Of a DNA stretch of 64,000 bases, positions 31,571-43,076 are shown piece after piece. The translations under genes were made by a program, and so were the position numbers. Each line of letters opens with the position of its first letter. Positions within the stretch are counted from its first letter, which is position 1. The notes beneath the pieces were generated by a model, which did no database searches, was not told the DNA's origin, and was given only the letters and a program-made list of their open reading frames with translations. Location of the stretch: assembly GCA_950295325.1 (NCBI GenBank), contig OX485806.1:47921169-47985168 (forward strand), in the 5' to 3' direction. The stretch comes from Polytrichum commune (lineage: Eukaryota; Streptophyta; Polytrichopsida; Polytrichales; Polytrichaceae).

Positions 31571-33384
31571 CTAGGATGATTAATATGTAAATCACATGTA
31601 GACACATATTTATGTATAGTGGTATGTAGATAATATACAATAGATTATTATATATTCACAATGGATGCATGTATTCCATTATTTTCTTATGGGACAAATA
31701 TGGTAATTGTTATTGAAGATCTTCATACCAACTTGTCACATTTGCCTAACTTTAATACCGATTAGATCAAAGTAGGGATTTCCAATCATTTGAAATGAGG
31801 TCTATGAATTGATTAAATGTTTGCAAAACCTAAAGCTAAGGCCAATCATAGCAAACAACAATAAAGTGCAATCAGTTCAACATTGATGATGAATACAAAA
31901 TTCCTTGTAAATCATGCAAAATGCAATTCATTGTTTATCATTGTCATTGAATGAAACCTCTTGGGTGATGTTTGTTTGCTTATCTATAACATCATCAAAA
32001 TTTGCAACGTCCAACATGTGTTTTGTGATGACAATTATTACTCTAAGCAAAGTAACAACCTACAAGATTGGCTGGATAAATAGACTACCCTAGTGTTTTC
32101 AAGCAATGACCTTCTAATTTTGATAGTGTAGTGATGCATAGCCTGATGCATGACATCATGCATTATAATAATATAGAATACTAACGTAAAACCTAATGCA
32201 AAAGACTAATATAAAATATTAATGCAAATGACTAATGTACAACATAATACATAGACTAATATAGAAGATTAATGCAGAGGACCAATGGAGAGCTTAATGT
32301 AGAACCTAATACAGAGGATTAATATACAAGATTAGTGCAGAGGACTAATGTGAAATACAATACAGAAGACCAATACGGAAACTAGTGCATAGATAATATA
32401 AAAAATAATGTAAAACCTAATACAGAAACTAATGTAAAACTAATGTAAAACTAATGCAAAAATTAATGTAAAACCATTGCAGAAACTAATGCAAAACCAA
32501 TGCAAAAACAAATGCAACAAATAATGCAAGACTAATGTAAAATCTAATAAAGCAAAAAATCAAATAACAATTTATACAACCATAAATTTAGGATATTTCT
32601 AAAAATAAATCAATTACACAATAAATCATCTTTTTAATAGGGCTTAAAAACCATATTATTCAACATTCATAGGGTTCAAAAACCTTTTAGTTCAATATTC
32701 CTATTCATATCATCTGAATTTTTTTATGACCATGCCTACATAGAGAGGAGAGAGAGCAAGGTAGTTCTAACCGCAAGAGAGAAGTGAAAAATGAGCCCTT
32801 TCAAAGGACTATTTATTCTAACTGCAAAGTCTTATCGACTGTAGATCTAGCCATACCTATATCTACAATTCACATTTACCCTAAGCACCACCCTAGCCGC
32901 CATTCTCTAAACCTTTAGATTTAAAGGTCTTGATTTCTTAATCGTTTGATCCAATCGCCTCCCTCCGTTTAGCACCATCTTGCATTTATTGTTGTTCTAC
33001 GTTTACGCCTTCATCCGTTCATCGCATTATCCATTTGAAAACGTCTCTGTTCGTCGCCGATTTTTATTAAACGTTGTTTTTCATCCCTTCAACGTTGTTC
33101 TATGTTGTCTTTCATCCATAGTTTAAATTTATTCATACTGACTAATCGACCTTAAGCTAATATCTAATATGATACAAACACTCCCATCTTTGTTGCATGT
33201 GACGATGCATTGGCACAATAAAATCATTGTGACTTAGGATATTTTGTTGTGAGATGCTACAATAATTATCCAATGGGTTTTGCATTCCAACCAATGTTAG
33301 GGTCAAATTTATGATCAACCAAAAATCCCTTGAGATATATAAATCCGATGGATGGCCATGAGTTGAACATAAATAAACAAACAA
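31571..33384. other. AT-rich DNA, no clear gene
   Basis: Contains a degenerate repeat (32140-32560) and a plain AT-rich tract. A minus-strand frame at 33157-33402 (for example THGHPSDLYISRDFWLIINL) has good complexity and may continue beyond the LTR inserted at 33385 (at 36482 onward, minus, a frame reads WALMDKFHSFKDPTKW). I do not recognise it. Confidence 0.45.
32140..32560. repeat. degenerate 'ctaatgcagaagactaat' tandem tract
   Basis: Repeated variants of 'taatgcagaggactaatgta' and 'aaaacctaatacagaaacta' at spacings of about 14-30 bp over 420 bp; an old, decayed minisatellite. Confidence 0.65.
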
Positions 33385-33418
33385 TGTTTCGCACCTCTTC
33401 ATGAGGAGTGCATAGAAC

Positions 33419-35662
33419 TGTGGAGGTTACCTTCAACCCTCAGCAACTTAGACGGTGTAACCCGCTGTTGAACCGGTTTACATGGAAATTACTCCCACCA
33501 AAATTAGACCATGTTAGTTTCCAATACTTGTGAAGGTGTTTATACTTTCTCCGCTGTCTTAATTTTGTAACATATAGCTTCAGTGCTCTTTTGATTTCTC
33601 AAGGAGTAGTTGACCTAAGATTGCAAGTTTATGTTCCCCGAAACCTACTATAAAGGTCAAGTGTTTCTTAAGATTGAATCCTTCCTAGTACTCAGTTACT
33701 AGATTTTGCTTCTTTCATGGTTCGAATGACTAGCAAGATATTCTTATTCTCTCCCTATCAAGAATGTTGTACTAAGGTCTTCTATAAATCCCTAAGGGGA
33801 AAGTGTCATAGTTTTCAAGGTTATGTTCCCCGAAATCCTAATGTCAAGGTTAAGTGTTCTAACGGAGCTCTTATTCCTACATACAATATCTTTCATGGTT
33901 TGAGTGTTTTAAAGTCTTTCCTCAATTATGTTCGATTTGTAAGTTCGTATACTTGAAATAGTTTTGGTTCCAATATCATCATGTCTCTTTGCTATTCTAG
34001 TGTGATTTATTACTCGAGTGGTTTCCCATGTTTACTAATTTTCTAACCTCGAGATCTTTTGCATAAGTTCTTCATAAGGGATACACATATTCCCTCACTA
34101 ATTCTAAATCCTTTTAGGAATACTTGAGGTATGAGAGCGTTGTTGTTTCCCTCATACTCCGATATTCACTCAAGGTGCTAGATCTAATAATCACTCATAT
34201 TCCTATGGTCCTACCAAATCTTGGTTATATTGCTTGAGTTAGATCCCCAAGTGTCCCCCTTGGTTATCTTTTAAAATTCCCCTAAGTGGTATGTGGAGTA
34301 GCGAGGTGACGGCTTAGCTTTTAGATCATCTCTTCTTGCCTAGCACTTGATAGTTTAGGATCCCCTCGAGTGGATCTTGCCCATCAAAATACCTCAATTC
34401 CGAAATCACTTGGAGGGAGGTAATTACGACTTTCACAACTTAGGTGTCCACTCCAAGTTTGACGGCCTCCCGAGCTATCTTCCACATATGCTTTGCCTAG
34501 GTGGCGCGTTGCTAGCCATTTGGCTACTCCTCTTCTCCGTACCCCATTGTCTAATCTTTTGGAAATATCACAATTGCTCGAAGTATGGAAATCTCAATGT
34601 GGATCCTTTTGATGAACGTGAATAATTTTACCAACCGGCCGCGAAGTAATCTCTTTAATTGCCTAAGTCGTAAGAGACCTTTCGGCCGTATGCTTGCTTG
34701 ATTTTCCGAAAGCTAATTCTCCAACACTCCAACTAGAGTGCACCACGCGTGTGTCTCAATTTCTCCTACTAGAAGCACCACGCGTGCCTTAGGTTTATCA
34801 AGTTGCACCACGCGTGCTTTTAAGTATTAATTTGCACCAACGCGTGCCTTAAGTATTAATTTGCACCAACGCGTGCCACTAGTAGTAATTTGCACCAACG
34901 CGTGCCTTAAGTATTAATTTGCACCAACGCGTGCCACTAATAGTAATTTGCACCAACGCGTGCCACTAATAGTCCGAGACCCGGACACTCATGTAGGATA
35001 TTCGGAATGAAATGAAGTGTATTAGGGGACCTAACTTGGCCCCTTTATATAGTGTTTCACATCTAGGTATTTGTAGATTTTTGTAAATCTTAGCTTCAGC
35101 TAAATTTATCACTATATCTAAATATAGCCTGATAAAAAAAGTCTAAATTCATAGAGATTAAATCTATTTAGTCTAACATGTAATTCCTACTTACATATCT
35201 TTTCATATCACCTAAGCTACTTAATTGACATGTGCTCTAAAGCGGGAATAGGACCGTGCCTCTACGCTTCTCAAAATGGTCCTATTTACATTAATTCCCT
35301 ATTAGCTATATGTGCCATGTGAGCTGGCCCTAAGCCCGGCCTCCAACTGGTTCGTTCGTTCATCCTCACTAGTAACTCGCCAGTCTGCCGGCTCTAGATA
35401 ACCGGAGCAGTCAGCCTGCTTGTCTTCATTGGTTACCCGGGACTGCTCGCCAGTTGGCTTGCTTGCCTTCACTAGTAACCTCGGGGACTGGGACTAGCCC
35501 CATCCTTACTGCCCTGGTTCGTCTTCTTCCTTCGCCGGTCCCGCAGGCTAACGCGTTGGTCCCGAACCTCCCTCACTGGTCCCTCACGCTCTCGACCTGG
35601 ATCCTCACCTTCTCGTCATTGAAGGTCTTGCTTCTTGCCGAATTCGTGAAGGTGTCTCTACA
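33419..35662 (+). mobile_element. solo LTR of a third family (D), perfect TSD AGAAC
   Basis: 2,244 bp from TGTGGAGGTTACC to GGTGTCTCTACA (terminal inverted repeat TGTGGAG/TGTAGAG), flanked by AGAAC at 33414-33418 and 35663-35667, inserted in a B LTR. It holds a TTTATATAG box at about 35044, a 29-bp minisatellite and no coding sequence. The length and TG...CA ends fit a solo LTR. No second copy is in the window, and the orientation given is nominal, guessed from the TATA box. Confidence 0.82.
34735..34978. repeat. 29-bp GCACCA.CGCGTGC minisatellite
   Basis: About eight units of the type 'ttgcaccaacgcgtgcc' plus 'actaatagtaa' or 'ttaagtattaa'. Each carries an ACGCGT core. Inside the D LTR. Confidence 0.9.
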
Positions 35663-36481
35663 AGAACACCATGGGCACAAGGGGGACCCCGGAGTGACAC
35701 TCAGGACTTGTGGCACCGTTGGTGAAAGAGCCCAAGTAATCTTAGTGTGGGTGAAGGCCCCGGGCGTTGGGACCGCCTCCCACCCACAAAGATTAAAAGT
35801 CACGAGGGTAACACCATGAGCTATGCGTAGTTTATGGCGTGCGAATTCTAGAATACTCAAGAACACCTCAATCGGAGGTGTGAGCTAGGAGATATGGCCA
35901 TTTGAGTGGGGCTATGTTCTAGGACAGCGCCCTAATACAGCAGTGGTTGCTTGTTAGCATCAGACATCATACAAGGAAGTTATGATATTTTGAAGCTACT
36001 GGGGTTCTGGCCCCAACGGCTAAGGGAAAATGTCCACTCGGCCCCAACTCTTGATAGAGAGACATAAGGTTTCTTCATGGTGGGGTAGGGGCTTTGCCTA
36101 GAGTGTTAGAGGCTTATATGGGTGAGGTGGTGTAGCCTCACCCACCTAAGGCCGAACGACACAACCTCCATGGGCATTGGCCCAATATGAGGCCATAATT
36201 GCCTAGTATGGTTTGGATTGTTGTAGTGTTGCTCTGGCAATGCAATGATCAACATTAGATTGGACTTTCATACATAGAAGTCCATATCTAAGGATTGGTT
36301 ATTGATTAAGGGATGAATCCCGAAAGCAAACTAAGATGGTTGGTTCCCCTCCAATGAACTAAGGTCTGCTGCATAGGGAGCTAACCATTAGCATGGCGGA
36401 ATGCAAAGGGTTAGTGCTTGTGATCCTTGCTAGAAATGAAAATTGTCAAAATTGTTAAGGGGGTTAGCAAGGATTGCGACA

Positions 36482-37012
36482 AACAAACCATTTTGTAGGA
36501 TCCTTAAAACTATGAAATTTGTCCATCAATGCCCACTTTGGCATTGTATATGACCAATGTGTATGTGAAATGCCCATGTAGTCATCCTGTAGTATTTAGA
36601 TTTTTCTAATTACCATGTTATAATCAACTTAAATCGCCTCCAAATTTGTTTATCATGGTCGTTCTTGATCTCTCGAGTTTCCTCCCATGCATTCAATTAC
36701 TTTCTTAATTGGTAACTATTGTTGTTCACTATTGACCCATGCAACAATGGTAAATTCCTCAATCCAAACCCTAAATCATTGATCTTCGTTCTCATATTCC
36801 AAGCGGACCAACTCCATTTTTATTTGTGTTCCAACTTGCATTTTGCCAACTTAATTTTCAATACCTCCACCACATCATTGTCAAATGATACAAATGGTGG
36901 TGTTGGAACCTGCGAATCATTTTCACATCAAATGGAGGAAACAATGGACAAACCAAGCAAGGTCCATGTGGTGGTGTCTTTTCTTTTTTTGTTTGGTAGG
37001 TGGTTCAATGGA
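36482..37012. other. AT-rich DNA between LTRs
   Basis: No TE protein recognised. The 114-codon plus frame at 36719-37063 runs into the next LTR and has no recognisable domain. The part next to 36486 may continue the unknown minus frame of 33157-33384 (see there). Confidence 0.4.
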
Positions 37013-37492
37013 TGTGAGCTCAATATTGTGCCCACATGTCAACTTAATCATAAAAATTACTAAAACCTTATAATTATGTTTTCTTGAGTAGTCAAAAGGA
37101 TAAAAAAGAGTGCAGAGTTAAAGTCTAGATTGAATTGAGTTAAGTGGTAAGTTAGGAGTTATGTAGGGCAAGAGGCCTAGGAGATTTAATGGTGGGTCAA
37201 GTTAAGTAGTTAAGTGTGAATTCTAGGGGGAGGTAAAATTAACAAAAGGAGTGGAGAAGTGGAGTCTTACAAGGGGAAAGGCCAAGGAAAGAGACCTAAC
37301 CCTGTTTATCTTTTCCTTCGGTCCGAAAAATGTCGGGCAACGCGAGAAAAAAAAGGCTTGGAGGGGTCTTGGGAGGCAAGGGAAAAAATCTCATTATGCA
37401 TAGTGAGCGAAGGGAGACGGGGGTAGTAGGCGAAGCCCTGCCTCGTTGGGAAGTGCCATTTCTCTTCCCTACTGTACTCCGAAGCAGGGGCG
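37013..37492 (+). mobile_element. family A LTR, 5' part
   Basis: Starts TGTGAGCTCAATATTGTGCC, then 'ggataaaaaagagtgcagag' at about 37098. It runs into the next LTR at 37493. The 3' end was not found beyond 39185, so it is either truncated or continues into the 47-bp repeat region. Confidence 0.65.
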
Positions 37493-39185
37493 TATCAGCC
37501 ACAAACCCCCACCCTTATGCGTGGTAGTCCAGGTCGAGGCATGTGACCAACATGTAATTACTTAAACTTAACTCACCCCTTGGAGGGCGTACCCAATGCT
37601 TGGCCACATGAATGTTGAGCACCCACTTTTATTACAACAACCCCAGGTTACAAGTATTCAAGAATATTCTTTTACTTGTGGTAGTGGCCTTGCATAATCA
37701 TTCTTAGATCTTTAACAAGTACACTCAAAACACTGAACCCTACCACACTAACACAATTTTGAACTTAGGTTGCGGCCATCTCCGAGTCACAGTTTGGTTT
37801 GGCTTCAATACCCTGCCCCAGATCCCAATAAGCTCACATCCCTTCCATTCAGGTTGCTCAACTGGAGCACCCAATTCCTTCGAGCCCAGCCCTTCACCTC
37901 CAGACTGCTTCCACTGAATGTACATCAAAGAGCTCCTGGACTGCCCTAGGAACTCATCAGAGGCAGCTAGCACCCTTTCAGCTTAGCACTGGAGCCGCAT
38001 ACCCAGCTAGCCTCGCACTGGAACCTCGCTAATGCCCAGAACCTAGTCGAGAATTCCAACCTGTGATTCACCAGATCATCACCGACCCCCACACACAGCC
38101 CCCAACGATTGCAGTCTCAGATTTTGACATTCGTGAATCTGGGCACCCGACATTCTTTTTTCCCCTCCAGTCGTGAAAGCATTCGCAATTGAATCCTGCA
38201 TTAGTATTCGTCTTTCTACACTGGATTCCCACCGCTATCCAACAATCCCAACCAGAATGTGAATGCTACCACCTCACCGCCACCTCAAGGGCTTTGAGCC
38301 TTAGCTGGCAGCTCATGGAATGCCGCTTGCCTTCTCCCTGGCAATTCCACTTATCATCCAATTCTATCATATGGCCTTGGCCTTCAGAGCTTCAAATTCG
38401 TAGCATTGGTTGGCGGTCAAGCACCTAGGAGTCTGCTGGCCAGCGGCGGTGATCCCCGCCCTAAAATGCCAAATCTTCCAACTCAATTCCTCCACCCTTA
38501 TGTGTTCGGGTTCCCCGCTTGTCCTGTTCGATCCGAAGGCCTTCCATGTGCCAATGTCACTCTGTTAGAGGGTGACAGTCCCACAAGGGCTAGTGAGCTT
38601 TAGGGGCTCATCCCATGTTTCACATTTCTATCTCTTCCTGCCCAGTTACCTTCCAACTGCAGAGCTTAAGTATCTCTGTGGGCGTCGCTCCTCCTCCAGG
38701 AACATTCCTCCTAGCTTATGCCTCTAGTCCCGAGAGCCATTGCCCAATTTTTCGTGTCTTTTGGCCTGATTTCGGCCAGCCTCCTTGCCTTCCTTGCTGC
38801 CGCATTCCGTCTCCTTCTAGGCTCAGAAAGGAACCAATAGTGTTAATCCTGCTCCCCGCTCTCCCGAGCACTCCTAGCCTTCGAATCCAAGGGTTTATCC
38901 TCTTAACCTTGCCCCTCCTAAAATGGCCAGAAGGGACATTAATTCCGACACTAAAACCCTTCCTTGGGCCTTGCTTTGAGCGACCCTTAATTCTCACGAA
39001 TCTAAAGTCTAATTCCACCAATCATTTAACCTTATTGTAACCAAAAATCAAGCTAATGTAATTTCAATCAACACTGACCACTAACACTCTTTTTATGTTT
39101 TTGAAACATCAACTAAAAGCTAGGTCCTAAGTTTTAATGACTTCTAGTCCTAACACAAATATGGGCACACCCATTTGGGCTCACA
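37493..39185 (-). mobile_element. family A LTR (GC-rich core type), minus
   Basis: Left edge TATCAGCCACAAACCCCCACCC (compare TGTCAGCCACAAACTCCC at 47185), right edge CCATTTGGGCTCACA. AATAAA region and 'cactctttttatg' block present. The flanks GGGCG and GTAGG do not match; GCAGG at 37484-37488 resembles GTAGG at 39186-39190 but leaves four extra bases. It appears nested in the plus LTR that starts at 37013. Confidence 0.7.
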
Positions 39186-39309
39186 GTAGGCTAAGCATTT
39201 TGGTTCCGAGAGGCTAGAGGCTTCGGCCCCTCTCACCAAATTTTGGTGTTTTTTTTGGTTGATCATGTGTGTAATCTAAGGGTCTCGGTTCTGATAGGCT
39301 AGAGGATTC

Positions 39310-40258
39310 GGCCACAATTCAGAATGCTTAAATGTTTGACTTAAGGTTTAGCTCTCGGCCACATTTCAAAAATCATGAATGTTTGAGTTAAGGTTTAGCT
39401 CTCGGCCACTTTTTAGAAATCTTGAATGTTTGAGTCAATGGTTAGCTCTTGGCCACATTTCAAAATGCTTGAATGTTTGACTTAAGGTTTAGCTCTCGGC
39501 CGAATATCAATAATCTTGAATGTTTGAGTTAAGTTTTAGCTCTCGGCCACTTTTCAAAAATCTTGAATGTTTGAGTCAATGGTTAGCTCTCGGCCACAAT
39601 TTAGAATGCTTGAATGTTTGACTTAAGGTTTAGCTTTCGGCCGAATATCAATAATCTTGAATGTTTGAGTTAAGTTTTAGCTCTCGGCCACTTTTCACAA
39701 ATCTTGAATGTTTGAATCAATGTTTAGCTCTCGGCCACAATTCAGAATGCTTGAATGTTTGACTTAAGGTTTAGCTCTCGGCCTAATATAAAAATCTTGA
39801 ATGTTTGAGTAAAGTTTTAGCTCTCGGCCACTTTTCAGAAATCTTGAATGTTTGAGTGAATGTTTAGCTCTCGGCCAAATTTAAGAAATCGTGCATGTTC
39901 GACTTAAGGTTTGCCTCTCAGCCACATTTCAAAAATCATGAATGTTTGAGTTAAGGTTTGCCTCTCGGCCACATTTCAAAAATCATGAATGTTTGAGTTA
40001 AAGTTTGCCTCTCGGCCAAATATCAAAAATCTTGAATGTTTGAGTTAAGTTTTAGATCTCGGACATATTTCAGAAATTTTGAATGTTTGTGTGATTGTTT
40101 AGCTCTCGGCCACATTTCAGAAATCATGCATGTTTGAGTTAAGGTTTGCCTCTCGGCCGAATATCAAAAATCTAGAATGTTTGAGTTAAGTTTTAGCTCT
40201 CAGCCATATTTCAGAGATTTTTAATGTTTGAGTAAATATTTTGCTCTCGACCACATTT
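39310..40258. repeat. 47-bp satellite-like array, ~20 copies
   Basis: The unit is 'ctcggccacatttcaaaaat' then 'cttgaatgtttgagttaagg' then 'tttagct', spaced about 47 bp from 39354 onward. Variants include cgaatatc and gagtcaat. Ordered subtypes recur (for example the cgaatatcaataatcttg form), which suggests multi-unit amplification. Confidence 0.92.
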
Positions 40259-40359
40259 AATAAAGGTTGGATTCATATGATGAATGTTTCTCATTTTGTA
40301 ACTCATTGAGGTTTGCGCATCAGGTTGGGGAAGATCGCGCCAATCCCACGTGATGGAGC

Positions 40360-40852
40360 CTCTTGCATTGTATTTGGATGAAGATGTACAATTGACGGTC
40401 TTGGTCCCAAACTTGTTGGTGGGTGCCGCAAATGTGGATATGGGTTCGAGACGGCATTGGACACCCAACTCTGTTTCTTGCTAATCCATAGTTTGAGGCT
40501 ATCTTGCAAAGCATGGAAAATGATCGTGGATAAAAGTGCGGAGTACAATGCTCTTCGTTTGGCTCAATATGAATACGCGATGGGTCCCAATGTTGTCACA
40601 AGGGTTTGTTTGCCACGCGAACATAACCTCATCACTCAATTTCAACTAAACTTGATGTGGTTCTCACATAGCCGACACGTCAGCTCACGGATTTCGCGGA
40701 GGATTCTTATGTCAAATTTGGGGGATTTAAAATTGCGGAAATTGGCTAAACTAAGGGATGAATTGGAGATGTCATTCTGTGCGGTGGAGTTCTATGGCAT
40801 GAGCTTTCATCCAGGTGCACCGTATTCGACATGCCCGACCGATAGGGTGTAG
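40360..40852 (+). pseudogene. F-box-like gene fragment
   Basis: From an ATG at about 40361 one frame reads MEPLALYLDEDVQLTVLVPN then LLVGAANVD and stops; a second frame (40457-40852) continues LRLSCKAWKMIVDKSAEYNA then LRLAQYEYAMGP. The pattern resembles an F-box (L..DV....L...L...S.....C+.W+.IVD), but the match is by eye and needs a frameshift. F-box proteins are substrate adaptors of SCF ubiquitin ligases. The only candidate host-gene remnant in the right half of the window. Confidence 0.3.
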
Positions 40853-41401
40853 ACACGTGGAGGAGCCAAATGGATTTTTTTGCACACACCTTTTTTTTTC
40901 TGGAATAAACCGTTTATAGCAAATTGAATTGGATACACATTTTTGTAAGTCTTGACTTTGGCACCTAACTTCACCTACATTATCTCGGCCAATCAAATAT
41001 TTTGTGTATGGGAATTTTGGACATCTAAGAGTTTTTGGAAAGAGCACCGTACCCACTTGGGGCAATGTATCACTTTCTGGAAATCATTTAAGTACACTTA
41101 AGTACATTTAAGGGCTACTCCACATAATTGCTGACGTTAGCCCTATTTTAATATGAAACCATTTCAAAACCTAGACTATAAGATCTTTGATAACAAATAC
41201 ATTCTTCCACGCCTTTAGGTTCCGTTTGTCCTCGACCTAGGTTGGGTTAATGTCTCCACGGGATTGGGGTGCCTTTCCAACAAATTGAATTCAAACTATC
41301 TATAAATTCCACGGAAATAGGCACTGTTTGTCCTATTTTTATCCAACAAAGTCAAAATTTTCCGCTCTCCGCCCTCCGCTCTACGCTCACACTACTACAT
41401 T
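40853..41401. other. no feature recognised
   Basis: AT-rich; short direct repeat 'aagtacacttaagtacattta' at about 41091-41111. No ORF of note apart from a mirror frame of the F-box-like fragment. Confidence 0.5.
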
Positions 41402-42515
41402 TTCCGGTTGCCCCTCCTTTGGGGCCTCCCCCGTTAGGCTCCACTAGCCTAACATGACACATCTAGGCGAGACCTCAACGCTTCCACTAAGTTGTCTCGG
41501 TTGCAACTCCGAGATGGTTTTCCATTGTTAAGCCATGCCTCGATCACACGGGGGTGATGCCAAGTCCCGCCCGACTCGGTTCCCACTTTGCTCTTTCGAG
41601 ACATGGGTTCATGATTCCCATGCACCAACTCTCGTTAGCTCGCGGGTAGCACTTTTATGAGCACGCGCCATCACCTTGCCCCAACCCGGACAAGCTTATG
41701 GCTAAGAAATTTCTTGGTTTTATGCAAGGCCCCTCCTAGCCATGGCCCCCAATTACTCAGCTTACCCAACCTAGTTTGGCATGTCTATTCCCCCTCTTCT
41801 CTAACCAAGCACAAGTATAAGACTAGGACCTCATCTCATACTTTTATCTTTGCACCACTAAAGTTTGGACTTTCTTCCCTCAAGCCAAAGAACAAACTCA
41901 TGTTGTGGAGTAATTAGCCTTGAAGCTAAGTGTGCTACTAGCGTCTCTCCCCCACTAAAGGAGATTGATGTCCTCATCAATGCCTACGCTTCATTTTATT
42001 GGAATGTCTAGCCTTAGTTTCTTCAAAGTGCTTTACCAATTCCTTGGCGTTCATCATGTCTCTCGCTACCCAAACGGCTTCTTTCTATCCTCACCATTTC
42101 ACCAAGTACTCCTTTGTACATTTTCTTTCCTTTTCACTTGGGTTTCCTACATTTGAGGATGCCCTCCTACCTCATGTTCCAAATGATGTCCACAAGGTCG
42201 GGAGGTGGCTTAATCACTTGCTTGTGATCGGGCCACAAGGTGTCGTCCTTAAACGGCTTTAGGAATGAGACATGAAATGTCGGATGCACTTTGATCTCAG
42301 GCAGTAATTCCAGCTTATATATGTCCTTGAACACTTGTTCCACAATGGAAAATGGAGCTCCAATTTTGGACATGAACTTTGGAGTGAGGCCTTCCGGCTA
42401 AGTGAAGTTTTTCACCTTCAACAACACCTTTCGGCCCACCTCATTCTCCACTTCGCGTCTTCTGGCATTGACTTGCACTCCGTAGCACCTTCGGGCTTTC
42501 TCCACCAACAACTTA
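41402..42515 (-). mobile_element. family B fragment: 3' UTR, chromodomain and integrase tail
   Basis: Collinear and very similar to 13738-14852 of element B: 'cccctcctttggggcctccc' at the left and 'ctccaccaacaactt' at the right edge. The minus strand encodes MSKIGAPFSIVEQVFKDIYK and HPTFHVSFLKPFKDDTLWPD. It has no LTR and both ends are abrupt, so it is a truncated copy. It meets a plus-strand A-type fragment at a telomere-like motif. Confidence 0.88.
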
Positions 42516-42517
42516 GC

Positions 42518-42534
42518 TGGTTTAGGGTTTAGGT
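42518..42534 (+). other. telomere-like motif at a rearrangement junction
   Basis: GGTTTAGGGTTTAGG: two consecutive plant telomere heptamers, exactly between the end of the B fragment (minus) and the start of the A integrase fragment (plus). Neither parental sequence has it at this point. Confidence 0.6.
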
Positions 42535-42535
42535 A

Positions 42536-43076
42536 GAAGTTAACATCGGCATTGTGGGCGTATCACACAACCTTCAAGGTGACAACACAAGCATCGCCAT
42601 TCTCGTTAGTGTATGGATTGGAGGCTACATTGCCCATTGAGTTCGAAGTGGAATCATTGGGAGTGGCAGTGACATCTCGCCTCACGGATAGTCAGTCATT
42701 AAGGAATAAGCTAACCACATTGGAAGAATTTGATGAAAGACGAAGGAGAAGTGCTCAGCACATCGAGGCCATCCAAAGGCAACGGAAGATCACCTTCGAC
42801 AAACGAGACCAAAAAAGGGCACTGATACCAGGTATGATGGTGATGATTCACGATGCTAGGAAGCTTGACTTCCCGGGCAAGTTTGATGCATGCTGGTTGG
42901 GGCCTTATCTTGTTCGAGAGGTGTTTCCTAACAACTCTCTTCAATTGGAGACCTTGAACGGGGAGAGTTTCCCATCAAGGACAGCGGGGAGTCAGTGCAA
43001 GGAATACAGGGCTTGATATCACACTTACTTTCAAGCAAAAGATATCCGGGATCCATCCCCCGATGGTCGCCAATTA
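42536..43076 (+). pseudogene. family A integrase, core end and C-terminus
   Basis: A 155-codon frame (42552-43016) with WAYHTTFKVTTQASPFSLVY then GLEATLPIEFEVESL, KRALIPGMMVMIHDARKLDF then PGKFDACWLGPYLVREVF, and the tail NNSLQLETLNGESFPS. It is the better-preserved equivalent of 7023-7407 plus 8816-9010. No chromodomain. The 60 bp after the stop lead into the LTR via 'ggtcgccaattatg', with no obvious polypurine tract. Confidence 0.88.

Larger units (their letters stand above)
33385..36481 (+). mobile_element. solo family B LTR, perfect TSD AACAA, interrupted by a D LTR
   Basis: Starts TGTTTCGCACCTCTTCATGA (B-type TGTCGCGCACCTCTCCATGA) and ends AAGGATTGCGACA, flanked by AACAA at 33380-33384 and 36482-36486. 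After removal of 33419-35662 and one copy of its TSD the LTR is about 850 bp. More diverged than the other B LTRs, with a gap around 35940 where the 'attcccgggactgcc' region is missing. Confidence 0.88.

Noticed and set aside
5390-31575. TSD for the outer element A
   Set aside because: GGTGG and CTAGG do not match; I did not force an alternative boundary.
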